From Chrysogorgia sp. JL179-B06 (Eukaryota > Cnidaria > Anthozoa > Scleralcyonacea > Chrysogorgiidae): a DNA stretch of 64,000 bases. Of this stretch, positions 23,190 through 34,349 are shown piece after piece (the stretch's first letter is position 1; every line of letters starts with the position of its first letter). The position numbers were made by a program, and so were the translations under genes. A model generated the notes under the pieces. The model made no database searches. It saw only the letters and a list, made by a program, of their open reading frames with translations, and was not told where the DNA came from. The stretch is taken from assembly GCA_035772405.1 (NCBI GenBank), contig JAYKKM010000310.1, forward strand, positions 1,727,501 to 1,791,500. Direction: 5' to 3'.

Positions 23190-25420
23190 ATAGTCTTCAA
23201 CACTTCGAAGACTGGTTTACCACACCGGTGTTGCACTGCATTAACATAGGTAATAAAATGTTGGTCATAATTGTTGAAATATTCATCTGAAACAGGGAAC
23301 AGATGTAAAGTTTCATGTGAGTCCATTTGGTCCAAGAGCAATTTACTCTTTGACATTTAAGTCTTGCTTTCACAACTGACTTCTCCAAAATAATGCACTT
23401 CAGCCCAAGTGCAGAACATGCCAGAGCCATGTCAATCGAGATATGGTCTGGAAACTCAGCTAAAGTCTTTGTTCTATCTTTTTGTTCGTCTTTATGGAAT
23501 TTTGTCACTGAACCTATTGTATTTTAGTATAATGAAGCAATCATCCAATAGAATCGTTTGGGTTTAATCGCTCAACCGTGTTGTTTAAATATTAATAAAC
23601 CTAAAGCAAAGGATGTGCACTGTAAGGTACAGTTCAACATCAAAACGTAGCTCATTATAGTCGCTTTGAAGTTTGCCGAGTTTCAGAACAGTGGATTGGC
23701 CACAGGTCTTGTGTTGATGATCTGTGAAGAGATGCAATGACAAACATTTAGCAAAGTATGTTTACCAGCACAGTACAAATACTAGCCGACAATTTGAAAA
23801 TATGTAAAACAAAACAAAACCCAAAAAATAATATTTAAACCGAAGAAAAGAGTCAAGATCGATGTACTCTTGATTTTGAGTTGTACTGTATCTATTTTCT
23901 GTGTATTATGTTTTGTATTATATACATATAAATAGCACAGTGGCATAACTGGGTGTTTTTTTTTGGCATGGCTTAATTCAAACTTTCCCGATAAATGTAA
24001 CAAAGGAAATTAGTGGCCACTTTATTAGGTGGGCCGGGGATCCTCCCCATTTTACATAAAAACGAAGTAATTATTACAACAACATACCTATACATGTAAA
24101 GCCTTGACAGGTGACACTTCACAAAAGTGAACATACAGTATTTTGGGGATTACATTGCTTTGTTTGAGAATTTATATTATATATAATATAAGTAATAAAA
24201 ATATATAAATTGACTAAAATTTGGCAATCCTTAATTTCTTCGATGCTGCAAAAGTGTCAATGATAAAGTGTCAATGGCAGATTAAGGGCAACTTTAGCTA
24301 AAGAGCTAAGTCGTTCTGATAACATTGTAGTAATGAAACCTAATTTTTCAAACAAATTTCCTGACAGATCAAATTTGACCAACAAACTTTTCTGTTGGGG
24401 GCTGACCTCGCTCCCCTCACCCTGTCAGTTACGCCACTGGAATAGCAGCACCCTGAACAGTCTGAACATAAAGCAGCGATATCACTACCATATGATAACT
24501 TACCTGAAAACTGGTACTCCATCAACATCCCATAAAAGTGAAATGTCATTCACCCCATAACCATGAATATCTCTGAGATTCTCATAGATTTTCCCATCAC
24601 ACGCATCTTTCAGAGTGGTGTTTACATCTCGTGGTTTGTTTAATAGACAATCAGCAATGGCATCATTCTGAAGCATTAACTGGGACTCCAGTTTCCAATA
24701 TGAGAAATACCAGTTGCTGGCTGTGGCAATCTCCAAATACTTGGGGGGATGGCATGAGCATGTATCTTCTGGGTCAGCTGCTTCATGTGACCCAAAATAG
24801 TGGATGCACTCTGGACAGAAATAATGCCTTTCGAATTTTTTGAAGTGGAATTTCTTGTAAAACAAGTATGACAGTTAAGAAATCACTAAGTGCTTCATCA
24901 GTTAAATTATGCTTCAAAACAAATGACATGAGCAGCAAAAGGGATTGCTTCTGAGTTGAATTAGCACCTTCATACAACAGCTCATCTTCACCACCAATTT
25001 GAAAATCTCTTTGCTGTCCATCTTCAAATATACATGAGGTATAACTATCACCTGTGCTGTTGTGGTCAGAAATATGGTCGAGGCATCCCTCCTTGCTGCA
25101 GAATGGTTCTCATAGATCTATACTGTCACTGTTACTGTGAAGGCCGGGAATCATTTGGTGAAGAATTGGTGTCACTGTTATACAAACTTTCTTCATTTGA
25201 CATACCACTTGTTGAGATGTTTATCTGACAAGAAGCTGTTATCACTATCACTAGAGACGGAGCTGACTGTATGGAGAACTGTATCATCACGTTCAGAACT
25301 TTCGTTGTCATCTTGGTTAACTAAAGCCATATAAACTTCATTTTTCTTCACTTCATGATTTTCGGAATAGAAACCAACTCATCTCGAAGACAAGTTTTGT
25401 ATCTTCGTTTTGACATGATT
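23190..25420 (-). pseudogene. tnp2/CMC-like transposase gene remnant
   Basis: Read on the minus strand: a start MSKRRYKTCLRDELVSIPKI at about 25417, an acidic stretch, then GANSTQKQSLLLLMSFVLKH and NLTDEALSDFLTVIL at 24870-24970, a Cys/His-rich block FCPECIHYFGS..CSCHPPKY, the segment DGKIYENLRDIHGYGVNDIS and LWDVDGVPVFR at 24500-24610, and a C-terminal piece at 23197-23508 (EFPDHISIDMALACSALGLK). This order resembles transposase-like proteins of the tnp2/Plavaka (CMC) type that are repeated in invertebrate genomes. Several stops and shifts are present (stop after PKIMK; shift near 23330). A hAT MITE is inserted at 23938-24439, probably in an intron. Confidence 0.55.
23938..24439. mobile_element. 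Non-autonomous hAT MITE, 502 bp
   Basis: Inverted ends CAGTGGCATAACTG (23938) and CAGTTACGCCACTG (ending 24439), with flanking 8-mers AAATAGCA (23930-23937) and GAATAGCA (24440-24447) that match at 7 of 8 positions. Same terminal class as the 7377-8855 element but a different interior. No coding capacity. Confidence 0.8.
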
Positions 25421-25736
25421 GTCTACACACAGCACATTAATGTGTTTGATAATTCCCATATGTGGCATCGTTTCTTGCCAGAAGTTTGGGAACGAGATTA
25501 TGCAAATATATCAGATGATTTGCTATGATTGGATATCGTGAGGATCATGATTTGATCTGATTGGATCGAATGGTTACACGTATGTTTACGTCATAGAAGG
25601 CGGTAATTAGAAATTGTCACGAAGACCACGAGTTCTTTCCTTGAATCATCTGTCTATTGTCAACATCAGCTTTTGTCTGTGGATTGCACTTAATACATTG
25701 AAAATGTCTTAAAAATGTCATCGAAAAATCGCATTG
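25421..25736. other. Intergenic spacer between divergent starts
   Basis: Lies between the minus-strand start near 25417 and the plus-strand exon at about 25737, so it may hold a shared promoter. No TATA box or other element was recognised. Confidence 0.35.
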
Positions 25737-25975
25737 GTTAAGTTTTACGAAGAAGGATCTTATGAAGTAATTCCTGTGACTGATATTATTCTCCACGAAC
25801 ACCAGAAATGCGTAGATTTAGGTCTAAAAACACTTGTGAAGTGGGAAGACTGTTCAAAGGGTAAAGGCAACAAATCAAAGGGTAAAGGCAACAAATCAAA
25901 GGGTAAAGGCAACAAATCAAAGGGCAAGGGAAGTGTTGCGAAGGTTCCTGCTGAAATTATAAATGTTTCAGGTAT
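25737..25975 (+). CDS. First-exon-like frame with lysine-glycine heptad repeats
   Basis: The frame reads VKFYEEGSYEVIPVTDIILH, then CVDLGLKTLVKWEDC, then three and a half copies of SKGKGNK, ending at a consensus donor (TTCAG/GTATGT, near 25970). A compact beta-type N-terminus followed by a basic linker recalls first exons of multi-copy BEN- or transposon-type genes, but I do not recognise it. The closest upstream ATG in frame (25703) meets a TAA two codons later, so the real start is unclear. Confidence 0.4.
25854..25930 (+). repeat. 21-bp coding tandem repeat
   Basis: Unit tcaaagggtaaaggcaacaaa repeated three times without change plus a partial fourth copy. The length is a multiple of three, so the SKGKGNK repeat number can vary without frame loss. 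Confidence 0.9.
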
Positions 25976-26933
25976 GTCTTAGACTATGTTAGTTACTATA
26001 GTCTATAATGTTATAAACAAAAGTAAATCGCTAAAAGTTTCAATAGCATTCCCTTTAACATGTAAACTGGACTTTGGGGACTTTTGTAAATCTGACACAA
26101 AGTGGTCAGTATGTTTTGCCCAACAACAAATACTTTAAAAAGACATATACATTTTTCTTTAACCCATCTGGATAAGTTGAATTAAATGAATAATAGCTGG
26201 CAACTGTTATGACGGCATTCAAAATATAATTAGTTGGTGCAAATTGGCATACCGCCATCCCTTCTGCGACCAAGCATAAAGACGTCACCTCTAATACAGT
26301 GCCAGAAGAAATCAACCTGGGCGTTGTCGTTTGCTCAACTATTGTTGTCATGTTAATATCTCCGGTTTCACACTAAGACATAGAAAAAGTCGTGTTAAAA
26401 AGTGTTAAAAATGCAAATAAAATGTGGGTATAGATTTTATTTATGCAGTAAAGTAGCCGTATGGATACGACCAGTTTAATATAGCTAATTCATAAAATTA
26501 TTGTTTGTCAAGTAATCTCTACTGTGGGCTTTCGTCATTCAGAAAGAGATCTGTCGAAGGGCCTACACTTAAAACGTCATATAGAATTCGCTTTCTGAAT
26601 CGCCAGTATATTCGATTTGCATATACATGTATCGACATTGCCTACACAGCACACTACGCGTTTATTTATAGTTAAATATACATGCATGCATACATGGTTT
26701 AGCTAATTAATGCATATATTATTTGTTAATAATTGTAGTTTAATAAGTGGTTAAATTTTTTATTTAAAAGATATATATAATACATAATTAATTGTTTAAG
26801 CAAAAAATAAGCTAAGCAAAAAATGGGATAAACTTCATTCGACTACAAATGGCTTTTACGTCAGTCTTGCCTAAAAGCATTCTGGTACTGTTTGTTGTTG
26901 TGTATATAATTTTCTATGTATAAGCAAATAGTT

Positions 26934-27145
26934 AGCCTGCGTGGCTGGCGGTTTTAGGGGTTGGGGTCGTGAGGGTTAGCGAAAAAGTGGGCGGAAAGCG
27001 GGCGAAGGGGGAGGCGAGAGGAAAACCTCCTCGTGCCCACTTGCCGCCCGCCTCCCCCCGCTTTCCGGCCGCCTCCCCCCGCTTTTTCGCCAACCCCAAT
27101 CCGGTAACTAGCAATGCAGGGTCGCGGGTTCAATTCCAGCTGGAA
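26934..27145. repeat. GC-rich foldback with tRNA-like B box
   Basis: The segment 26955-27110 can fold on itself: GGTTGGGG...GCGAAAAAGTGGGCGGAAAGCGGGCGAAGG...AGGCG pairs with the complement downstream (CGCCTCCCCCCGCTTTCC, CGCTTTTTCGCCAACCCC). Just after it, GGGTTCAATTCC at 27126 matches an RNA polymerase III B box, so this may be a SINE-like repeat. It is a strong GC island in AT-rich surroundings. Confidence 0.5.
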
Positions 27146-27277
27146 GGCCTTGAAGTTGCATTTTTCGCAACTGGTCCCGGTTTGGTCTTAAAATGTATAT
27201 ATTCCAACACTCGAAATTTTCCTTCACCATAAATTCTTAGAACTACTGCATATATGCTGATTATTATGTTTTGAGAC

Positions 27278-27362
27278 ATTGTTTAGGGTTATGATTAGGT
27301 TTTAGGTTTAGGGCTAGGGTTACAGTTAGGATAAGGGTTAGGATTAGAGTTAGGGTTAATAT
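27278..27362. repeat. Degenerate TTAGGG-like repeat
   Basis: About 85 bp of TTAGGG/TTAGGA/TTAGGTTT variants (gggttaggattagagttagggtt). It resembles interstitial telomeric sequence or a simple repeat of that form. Confidence 0.6.
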
Positions 27363-28870
27363 AGTTAGGATTTGGCATACATGAAGTGGTTGCCCCCAAA
27401 CCCAACGACTCGCCAGCTATAGGATGCTTGGGTCTGGGTACGAGATTGTAGCAAATAGTGAAAGACGTAAATGCCTTAAAAATTATCTAAATGTTGCAGT
27501 AACCTACAGTCATCAGAAAAAGGTTTTCGAAGCAGGTAGGAAGGTTTCAATTAATGTATACCACAATTCAAAAATTTAATTATATTTCATTGGATATATC
27601 CAGGCTTTTTTATTGCTAGTTGATGAACACATTTTCACATGAAATTTATTCAATTCCCTTCAGTAACATAATTTTAATGTTATTTTAATGTTATCTGTCA
27701 CTGAGGATTACTTTAAATTACCAGTTGTTTGTGTGGCATCACATTCATCAAGTGCCATGAAGAGAGCTTGTATCCCTTTTGGCCTTTTGTGTTTATTCTC
27801 TTCATTGCTGACAGTATCGGAGGCCTTTTTGACTGGAATGCCTCCTTCATTTCTGAACCAACATTCTGATTTTGGAGGATTCTGCCCAATTCTGCGTTGA
27901 TCTGGAAAATATAATTACACATACTGTAGTATTATGTTGATTATATTCATTCATAGGCTGCTACATGTTGTGATTTGTTGATTGTGTGTTAAAGCTGTTG
28001 GGGCTGGTTGTAATTGTTCCCACAGTGAAAGCTGTAATAGTAGGGGTTCAAACCACCACATCAACAAGAAAACCCACTACCACAGCTTTCCATGATAGAA
28101 CATTAACCATGCAACCACAACCACCCCACTAGTTTAACACACAATCAATATACAATATCATAATATCATCTTGGTATAATATCATAATTGTCCCTCCTTG
28201 CTCTTCTCTCTGCCTTTTTTGTGCCTTATTGACCTAGCTCTCTCATGTTTATATGTAATGCTATATTAAGACACAGCTCCTGTGTCACAATACGGATTAC
28301 AATAGCAATGACCTGGGAGTATGGACTGTAGGGATGAGGTGTGCAGGTTTAATTATACTGCACAATTTTGTTATCACAACCAAGTCTCATTTGGTGTCAA
28401 AAGATTAGTAAAGGACATGTTACAGTAGTTACAAAAGGAATTGATACTGTATATGTAAACATGCATAAGATTTATGTTAATTTTGGTTTTTAAAACTTGC
28501 TTGTCTTAAATATCTTATATTGTCTGCCATAAATATTGTGCCGTTTTCTCTAGACAACGAAGGTTTTGAAACACAAAATTCCATTTTTTTTATTCAAAAC
28601 ACAACCGTATTTGTTTTATAGGTTTATAATTCCATACCTCAGTGCTATTTTAAGCAGAGTATGACATGTGAATCTTATTGGAATTAATTTAAATAAGGAA
28701 CACAAGTACCTCATTGCCTTTTCCTCGTGCAAAAGGTGGGTAATCCTGTAAAATCTTCCACACCCTGTCATTGGCTGTCAGGATATTTTGCCTTCTTTTG
28801 TACTATGTGCCATTCATCAGCTGGCGGGCCAACATTAAATCCTGCCTTTCTGTTTTACAGAAGGCTAACA

Positions 28871-29454
28871 ATCGTGTGTGTTGATCCTCAAGCGTTTCCA
28901 TTGATTCCCCTTCTGGAATGCTTGATTTTTCGCTTTCTACCAAGCTTTCCTTTTACATATGTTATCGCTGCCACTTCCTTAATCTTTTTATTCTGTGATG
29001 AAAAAATTATCATTGACATTAAGTTACATTTGTGGCAAGTGCTTACACTGTATTTGTTTACTTATAATATTTTTTCCCGGTCCGTATCCTACCAAATCAT
29101 GCTTTCTGATTGGCTAACGAGCGGTCTCAACATAATTTCAGTTTTAAATGCATTTTATAAGCCGTAAAATATTTGAAAATGTACTCAACGAGATTGAATT
29201 AATCCTATTGATATATACTGTATAAGTTAGTTTTTTTTATCCGAAAAGAGACTTCACTTCCTTTGATGAAGAAAAAGCACAGACTTTCTTTTTTGTCCAC
29301 TATAAATATTGATGACAACCAAGAAAAACAAGCCAGCATATTAAGGAAAAAATAAATAAATAATTTACCATTTTGGTCGGTCCGTATTGAGAAATATTTC
29401 CCTCCATACGGACCTCCCAGCCGGTAAATAACACATTATTTTCCCAAATCATTT
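28871..29454. other. No supported gene
   Basis: A 146-residue plus frame spans part of this interval, but it overlaps, on the opposite strand, the better-supported exon at 28703-28870 and has no motif. AT-rich otherwise. Confidence 0.4.
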
Positions 29455-29941
29455 AATGTTTAGAGAATTTAATAACCTCCAAAATTATATTAAAACAAGA
29501 AAAAGTGAAAAGAAAACCCAACAGACAAAATGAATGCATATAAACGTACATGGCAAATAAAATAACAAAACAATTATTTATCTTATCTTTAAAAAACGAC
29601 ATGGACGCACACAGACGCACACCACTTTCCGGCTATGGATTATTAACTAAAAGATTATTACCTCCAAAGTCCAAACAGTATTATGATGCATACTGTAGCA
29701 CACTACAGTACATTACGGATACCAGCCGATGCATACTTACTTAGGTGTATATACTACAGTACATTACGGCTACTACAGTATGCGCACACCATCCGATGCA
29801 TACTTAGGTGTATATACTACAGTACAATTTACGGCTCCTCGTTTTGTTATTTTATTTGCTATGTACGTTTATATACATTCATTTTGTCTTTGGGGTTTTC
29901 TTTTCACTTTTTCTAGTTTTATTATAATTTTGGAGGGTTGC
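29455..29941. repeat. Foldback element with duplicated 75-bp loop units
   Basis: Arms of about 95 bp (29470-29573 and 29835-29938) are inverted copies with roughly 93% identity, including CATTTTGTCTG..GGGTTTTCTTTTCACTTT in inverse. The 260-bp loop holds two tandem copies of a segment containing 'ccgatgcatactt..aggtgtatatactacagtac' (29717-29825). It could form a long hairpin in DNA or RNA. Confidence 0.75.
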
Positions 29942-30000
29942 TGAGATGGCAAGACAAACATATCTGCGAATTTCGCATGAACCACACAGAGAGAGAAAGA

Positions 30001-30290
30001 TCAAAACTAGAGGGAGCATCCTATCTTAATTTCAGGCAACCTTGGGTAACCAATTGAACGCCGCAATATTGGATACACTGGACGGCGAATTAACAAAGCC
30101 CGGATGAAACGTCTTGGTTCCAGACTTTTTCTTGCACTCCAGGTTCTTGAAGTACAAGAAAAAGGTCTGGAACCAAGAGGTATCATCGGGGCTTTGTTCA
30201 TTTGCCGTCCAAATTTTTCTAAGATGGCGGCGATGATTTGGTTACCAATTTTTAGCTCCTGTGCCTTCTCTAGTTTTATGTATGATCTCT
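30001..30290. repeat. Foldback element with about 140-bp arms
   Basis: The left arm from 'gatcaaaactagag' to 'ggttccagactttttcttg' is mirrored by the right arm ending 'ctctagttttatgtatgatc'. The loop is only about 15 bp (near 30142-30157). Arms differ by scattered substitutions and small indels. No coding capacity. Confidence 0.75.
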
Positions 30291-31030
30291 ATGGTGCGAA
30301 TCGGGTGCACCAGCTTATATTTATTTCGACCCTTTCTCGTGCCCAGACCAGTGGCGTAGTCAAGGGCGGGCCAGACCGCAAAATCAAGCGAGGGGTTGTT
30401 GCATACAGGTTTTTCTAGTACAGTATTTAATTTGTGATATACAAATTTTCATTTGCAGCAATTTTGGGCTAAGAAGATTAAAGACCGGATTCTAAACCTC
30501 ATAGAAAGAGTTCTAGACAGGTGAAATTTGGCACTTCAACAATTCACTATACATGTACATCATGTACGAAAACAAATTACACCTTCAAAAACAAATTACA
30601 CTTCAATTATTCAACAAATTACTAAATGTACATATAATCTTAGAAAACAACCTTAAATCGTAGGCCTTCGGCCCCTTATGAGCCAGTGAACTCTCATCAT
30701 TTATAGACCCGGAGCGAGGAGAATTCGATGAAATATTAACCCGAGGGTGATATAATTATAAATAAATATAATTAAATTCTATAATAAAATTATACTGAAA
30801 CAATCTTTTTATTATACTGAAACAATATTTCTTTCGTGGTTTTCGCTTTTGGTATTGTAGGTTCCGCGCATGGTATTTTGGGGTATTCCGTATTCCTGTT
30901 GGGGTATTCGGCGTTCACCTAAAAGAGTGATAAATCGATTAAAACTAAAATTAAAACTAATCAAATAAACCGTTATTGAAAGAAAATGATAATCAGGAGA
31001 AAACAACATCTACAACGACTGTACGTGGTT
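30291..31030. other. Repeat-derived spacer
   Basis: A single hAT-type terminus CAGTGGCGTAGTCAAGG occurs at 30349, without a partner I could find. The remainder is AT-rich and has no gene. Confidence 0.4.
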
Positions 31031-31058
31031 TCACATTATTTTTTTACAGAAAAAAACA

Positions 31059-31352
31059 ATGGAGGCAGCTGGAATGGTCTGCACAAAACAGAAGCCTAGG
31101 CGAAAAAGAAAAGATCAGGAGTCGACAGAGCTTGTCCCAAAAATTCCGAAGGGAGAAACGGCAGACACCATCGATGAACAACACGCACAAATGTTGACTC
31201 ATTGCAAGTCAAAGCAAGAAGATTTAGTACTTCTTCGGCAATTGATGAATGCTACTTATTACAAAAGAAGAAGGGACATCCTGACTGAAAATTTTAGAGT
31301 GTGGATGATTATCAAGAATTATCCACCTCTTGCACGAGGAAAAGGCAATGAG
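31059..31352 (+). CDS. Exon of unknown multi-copy gene, plus-strand copy
   Basis: Opens after a TTTTTTTACAG acceptor-like site and reads MEAAGMVCTKQKPRRKRKDQ, then DTIDEQHAQMLTHCKSKQED, LVLLRQLMNATYYKRRRDIL and NYPPLARGKGNE before a GT dinucleotide at 31353. The second half is homologous to the minus-strand exon at 28703-28870, where one codon is a stop. Function unknown; basic N-terminus may be a nuclear signal. Confidence 0.45.
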
Positions 31353-32179
31353 GTGATTGTGTGTTTTTTATGCTTCATTTTTATTCTTGAAGTTTAGCGA
31401 GTCTAGAATAAAAATTTCCTAATTTGCATATATCAAGTATACCTCATGCCTAACATAGAGTTATGATTGAGGTAAATGTTGGTGTTACAGTGAGGTTACA
31501 ATTAGTTCTTCAGCGTGTAAAATGGGTACGGTTATTACGCAGTCATTACTCTATAGTACTAGAAATATGAAACTTCTATTGCGTAGTTGCTAATTTACTA
31601 CTGTAATACAGTACTGTAGTTCTTTTACTTGAATTAGGTATTAGCCCATTTATTTGCAAAACTGAATAAATTTGCAGTGGACAATATCTCTGAGAGCTTT
31701 GTGTTGTTTGAATTTAATTCTTCTATAGGACATCAAACTAAATAGCGTAAACTTTTTAAATTTTTGGGTGCAGTACCTGGCACCTGCACTGAACAGAATA
31801 GTGGGGAAGTTTACCTGTTTCTACCATAAATCACTAAGAAAGAAATTACAGCACTTGTCTCACACTATTGATGATTCATTATTGATGATTCATCAAGGCC
31901 AGCGAGAGCAAAACTCGGGCCCCAGGACTGACATGTGTACCCCTCCCATAAATTTCCATGAGATGTATGAATGATCCATTAATTGCAAGTATATATTATT
32001 AGACACCTCGTACCTTTATGTTATTGTATGGTAGTAACAGTACAGCATAATATACAATTCTACTTCGTCATTGGTTATTTTCGCTAAGGAGTCACGTGAG
32101 ATATGCGCGCGAAGCAATCTAGATCACTTGCAAGCGAAACCTTACGAAGACCACACGTTTCAAAAAATTTCAACTGAAT
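31353..32179. other. No gene; 5' leader of the DIRS-like element towards the end
   Basis: No supported coding frame. The last 120 bp (from about 32060), directly upstream of the gag ATG, is less AT-rich and probably belongs to the retroelement leader. Confidence 0.4.
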
Positions 32180-33355
32180 ATGGCGGAACAAGACGTCACC
32201 GAGTTGGAAAACCTTCTACAAGAGGACGAATTACCTACTACACAGTACGATCCAGCTCTGGCGACCGTCCTTCAGTCTATTAACAATAGTATTGGCTCTT
32301 TGGCGAGCTCTATGTCAACTATGAGTGAATCTCTTGCCGTAAGACGCTAGACTCCATCCGCTACTGCCAAACGAGATTCTCGGGCGGTGGAGTCAGAAAA
32401 GGGGGCTTCAAGCTGCAAGAAACAGCGAACAGAAACTCGATCGAGCGATACCGACGAGAGTGATGTTGAAGCCCTGATGGCGGCCCCTTCGGGGGAAAAG
32501 CCTGACCATGTTGATCAAGAAAATGATGAGTCAGCCAAAATCAAAGATGGCGACGAGGAAGACGACTTCCTGACAACATTGGCCTTGGAGTACTCGGCTG
32601 ATGACAAGACCAGTAGTCCTGTTTCGACCCAACTGGCTGACATAGTCAATAAGAGATGGTCGTCTAAACTATCGGACGACAAATTCAAAGAGAAGACCAC
32701 GAAATATGATCGGCCGGAGAACTGCGACCGACTAATAGCTCCCAAGGTAAACCCCGAAATTTGGTCTCGTATATCAAACATTGGGCAACGACAAGACCTA
32801 AAACTTGTTTCTACTCAAAAATCTTTGGTAGCTATTGGCACAGCTCTCGTAAAGTCGGCCCAAATGCTCATGGACGCGCGCCAAACTAGCGGCACTCGGC
32901 GCCATGAGGGCGGTGAAAACAACAAATTGAATGAAGTCCTCGCACTTCAGATCGACGCTCTTGCCCTGTTGGGACATACAAATTACGAGCTGTCGCTTCG
33001 CCGTCGGGAAATGATGAAGCCTAACTTGAATAAAGAGTACGCATCACTATGTTCTTCCCAAACATCTGTAACCTCGTTGTTGTTTGGCGAGGAATTGCAA
33101 GGCCAACTGAATGCCATCCGTACGGCGAATCGTATCAGTCAAACAGCTACTCAGTCTCAGGGGCATCCTGTCGGATTTAATCACAACAAACCGACCTTTC
33201 CGCGGCGTCCACACAACGATCGTGCGAAGCCTTTTTTATCCAAAGGCCCCAACTCGCGGTGGCTGAACAACAGGCCCACTTATCAGAAGACACAGGAAGG
33301 GGCCCACAACAACAACAACAACAAGAAGTGGCTGCCTCAGACTGCGAGATCATAA
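32180..33355 (+). pseudogene. gag: DIRS-like retrotransposon gag
   Basis: ATG 32180 (MAEQDVTELENLLQEDELPT) opens a frame of 391 codons to TAA 33355, interrupted once by TAG at 32348-32350. Features in order: acidic region, a conserved block (LADIVNKRWSSKLSDDKFKE and YDRPENCDRLIAPKVNPEIW) that I associate with Gag of DIRS/Ngaro elements (often mis-annotated as LAP2-alpha-like), a helical region with SLVAIGTALVKSAQML, and a basic, Asn/Pro-rich tail. No reverse transcriptase or tyrosine recombinase follows; instead AT-rich viral DNA begins, so the element is truncated at about 33.35 kb, possibly by the provirus insertion. Confidence 0.6.
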
Positions 33356-33566
33356 CAAAGCTTACAAATATTAAAGTAGACGAATTTTTAACGTTTTTAC
33401 CTGTGTTGAAGGAGCACTTTAACAAGCAAATAAGCCACTTTAAGGGTGGACAAAGAATACGAAAACGACGACGTTCTAAAAAAATTCAAAAAGGAAGAGG
33501 TCTTAAAGCTGATCCTAAGTTTTATGAATTTTGAAATTGGTAGACGATGTATTAAAAATATTTTTA

Positions 33567-33770
33567 TTAATTCAAATAAGTTTTTTTCCATCTTTGTATT
33601 CTATCATCACATTCACATAAATCAACTATTTCACTATAGATAAGTCGTCCGTAATTCTGTTTACAAAAATAACAATAATGATGGTTTACAAAGCATTCTT
33701 TACATCTGTAATGCATGAAAAAATGATAGAAGGAATTCACTTCACAATAACAGAAACTGCAATATACCAT
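33567..33770 (-). CDS. Small Cys-rich zinc-binding protein
   Basis: 67 codons from ATG 33770. It begins MVYCSFCYCEV and has CKEC and CYFC pairs: CSFC, then HYRCKECFVNHHYCYFCKQN. Four CxxC-type pairs with intervening His suggest a zinc ribbon or RING-like fold. It is the first provirus gene on the left and points outward, divergent from the gene at 33884. No homologue recognised; a divergent promoter region lies between them (33771-33883). Confidence 0.5.
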   Translation of the reverse strand: MVYCSFCYCEVNSFYHFFMHYRCKECFVNHHYCYFCKQNYGRLIYSEIVDLCECDDRIQRWKKTYLN

Positions 33771-33840
33771 CTTGACAACTTTTTTTTGACTTTTGTGAAA
33801 ATTTTATAGTTTGACAACCTACTTTTATAGATTTTGGGAC

Positions 33841-33850
33841 TATAAAAGCA
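33841..33850 (+). promoter_or_regulatory. TATA box upstream of the 33884 gene
   Basis: ACTATAAAAGCAGGG, with TATAAAAG at 33841-33848, 36-43 bases before the ATG at 33884. Fits a eukaryotic RNA polymerase II core promoter with a short leader. Confidence 0.6.
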
Positions 33851-33883
33851 GGGTATCAAATATATTTTTCTATTATTTTCAAC

Positions 33884-34249
33884 ATGTGGTTGCGATCAAT
33901 GATTGATTTTGGGGAATGTGAATCTCATGATTATCTTACATTTTATTATCATGCTGAACCCATACAATTAGTAAACTACGAACCTGTGATTCCCTCATGT
34001 TTAAGCTATGGATATTATTTATATCTGAAAGATTGGCAAGGACCTCGATAATTCAAATTGATGATAGTAGACTCGTTTAGAGCTCCGGAGGATAATTTAC
34101 AGAACCTCTTATCATCATTGAAGGGAAAATATATAAATATTAATAATAATAATGTAAAATTAGCAAACTCAACACCTATATTAAACATTAAACCTTACAA
34201 TTTCATTGACCGTAGGGGTAGAGGGAAACAAATTTTTTTTTCTTTGTAA
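33884..34249 (+). pseudogene. Unknown provirus gene with one internal stop
   Basis: ATG 33884 starts MWLRSMIDFGECESHDYLTF and runs to TAA 34049-34051; the same frame stays open afterwards (MIVDSFRAPEDNLQNLLSSL) to 34249. Either one 121-codon gene with a nonsense codon or two short genes. The N-terminal half is aromatic- and acid-rich, the C-terminal half Asn-rich and basic. No domain recognised. Confidence 0.45.
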
Positions 34250-34349
34250 TGTTTTCAAAATAATAAACTTTTGATTGAAAGTTAGAAACAGAAAAAATAT
34301 CGAGTTTTATTTTTTGTAAAAATTTTTATTACAAGAAAAATAAATATTT

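Larger units (their letters stand above)
26106..28870 (-). pseudogene. Multi-exon unknown multi-copy gene, minus strand
   Basis: Three exon-like blocks read leftward: 28703-28870 (QDLMLARQLMNGT, stop, YKRRQNILTANDRVWKILQD, then YPPFARGKGNEV and a GT donor), 27716-27905 (after a TTTTCCAG acceptor; frame with CWFRNEGGIPVKKASDTVSN and RPKGIQALFMALDECDATQ) and 26106-26351 (GTVLEVTSLCLVAEGMAVCQ, then YPDGLKKNVYVFLKYLLL). The first block is clearly homologous to a plus-strand exon at 31059-31350, which shows that the family is repeated. No function is recognised. The joining of the three blocks into one gene is inference. Confidence 0.4.

Noticed and set aside
28727..29167. 146-residue plus-strand ORF with a membrane-like composition
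   Set aside because: Its 5' part overlaps an antisense exon with a clear paralogue, and it has no start context or motif; the length arises from AT-rich sequence.
33259..33534. Second DIRS reading frame or a provirus first gene
   Set aside because: The frame overlaps the end of gag out of phase and then runs into AT-rich DNA; the basic GGQRIRKRRRSK segment is suggestive, but no ATG or homologue supports a gene.
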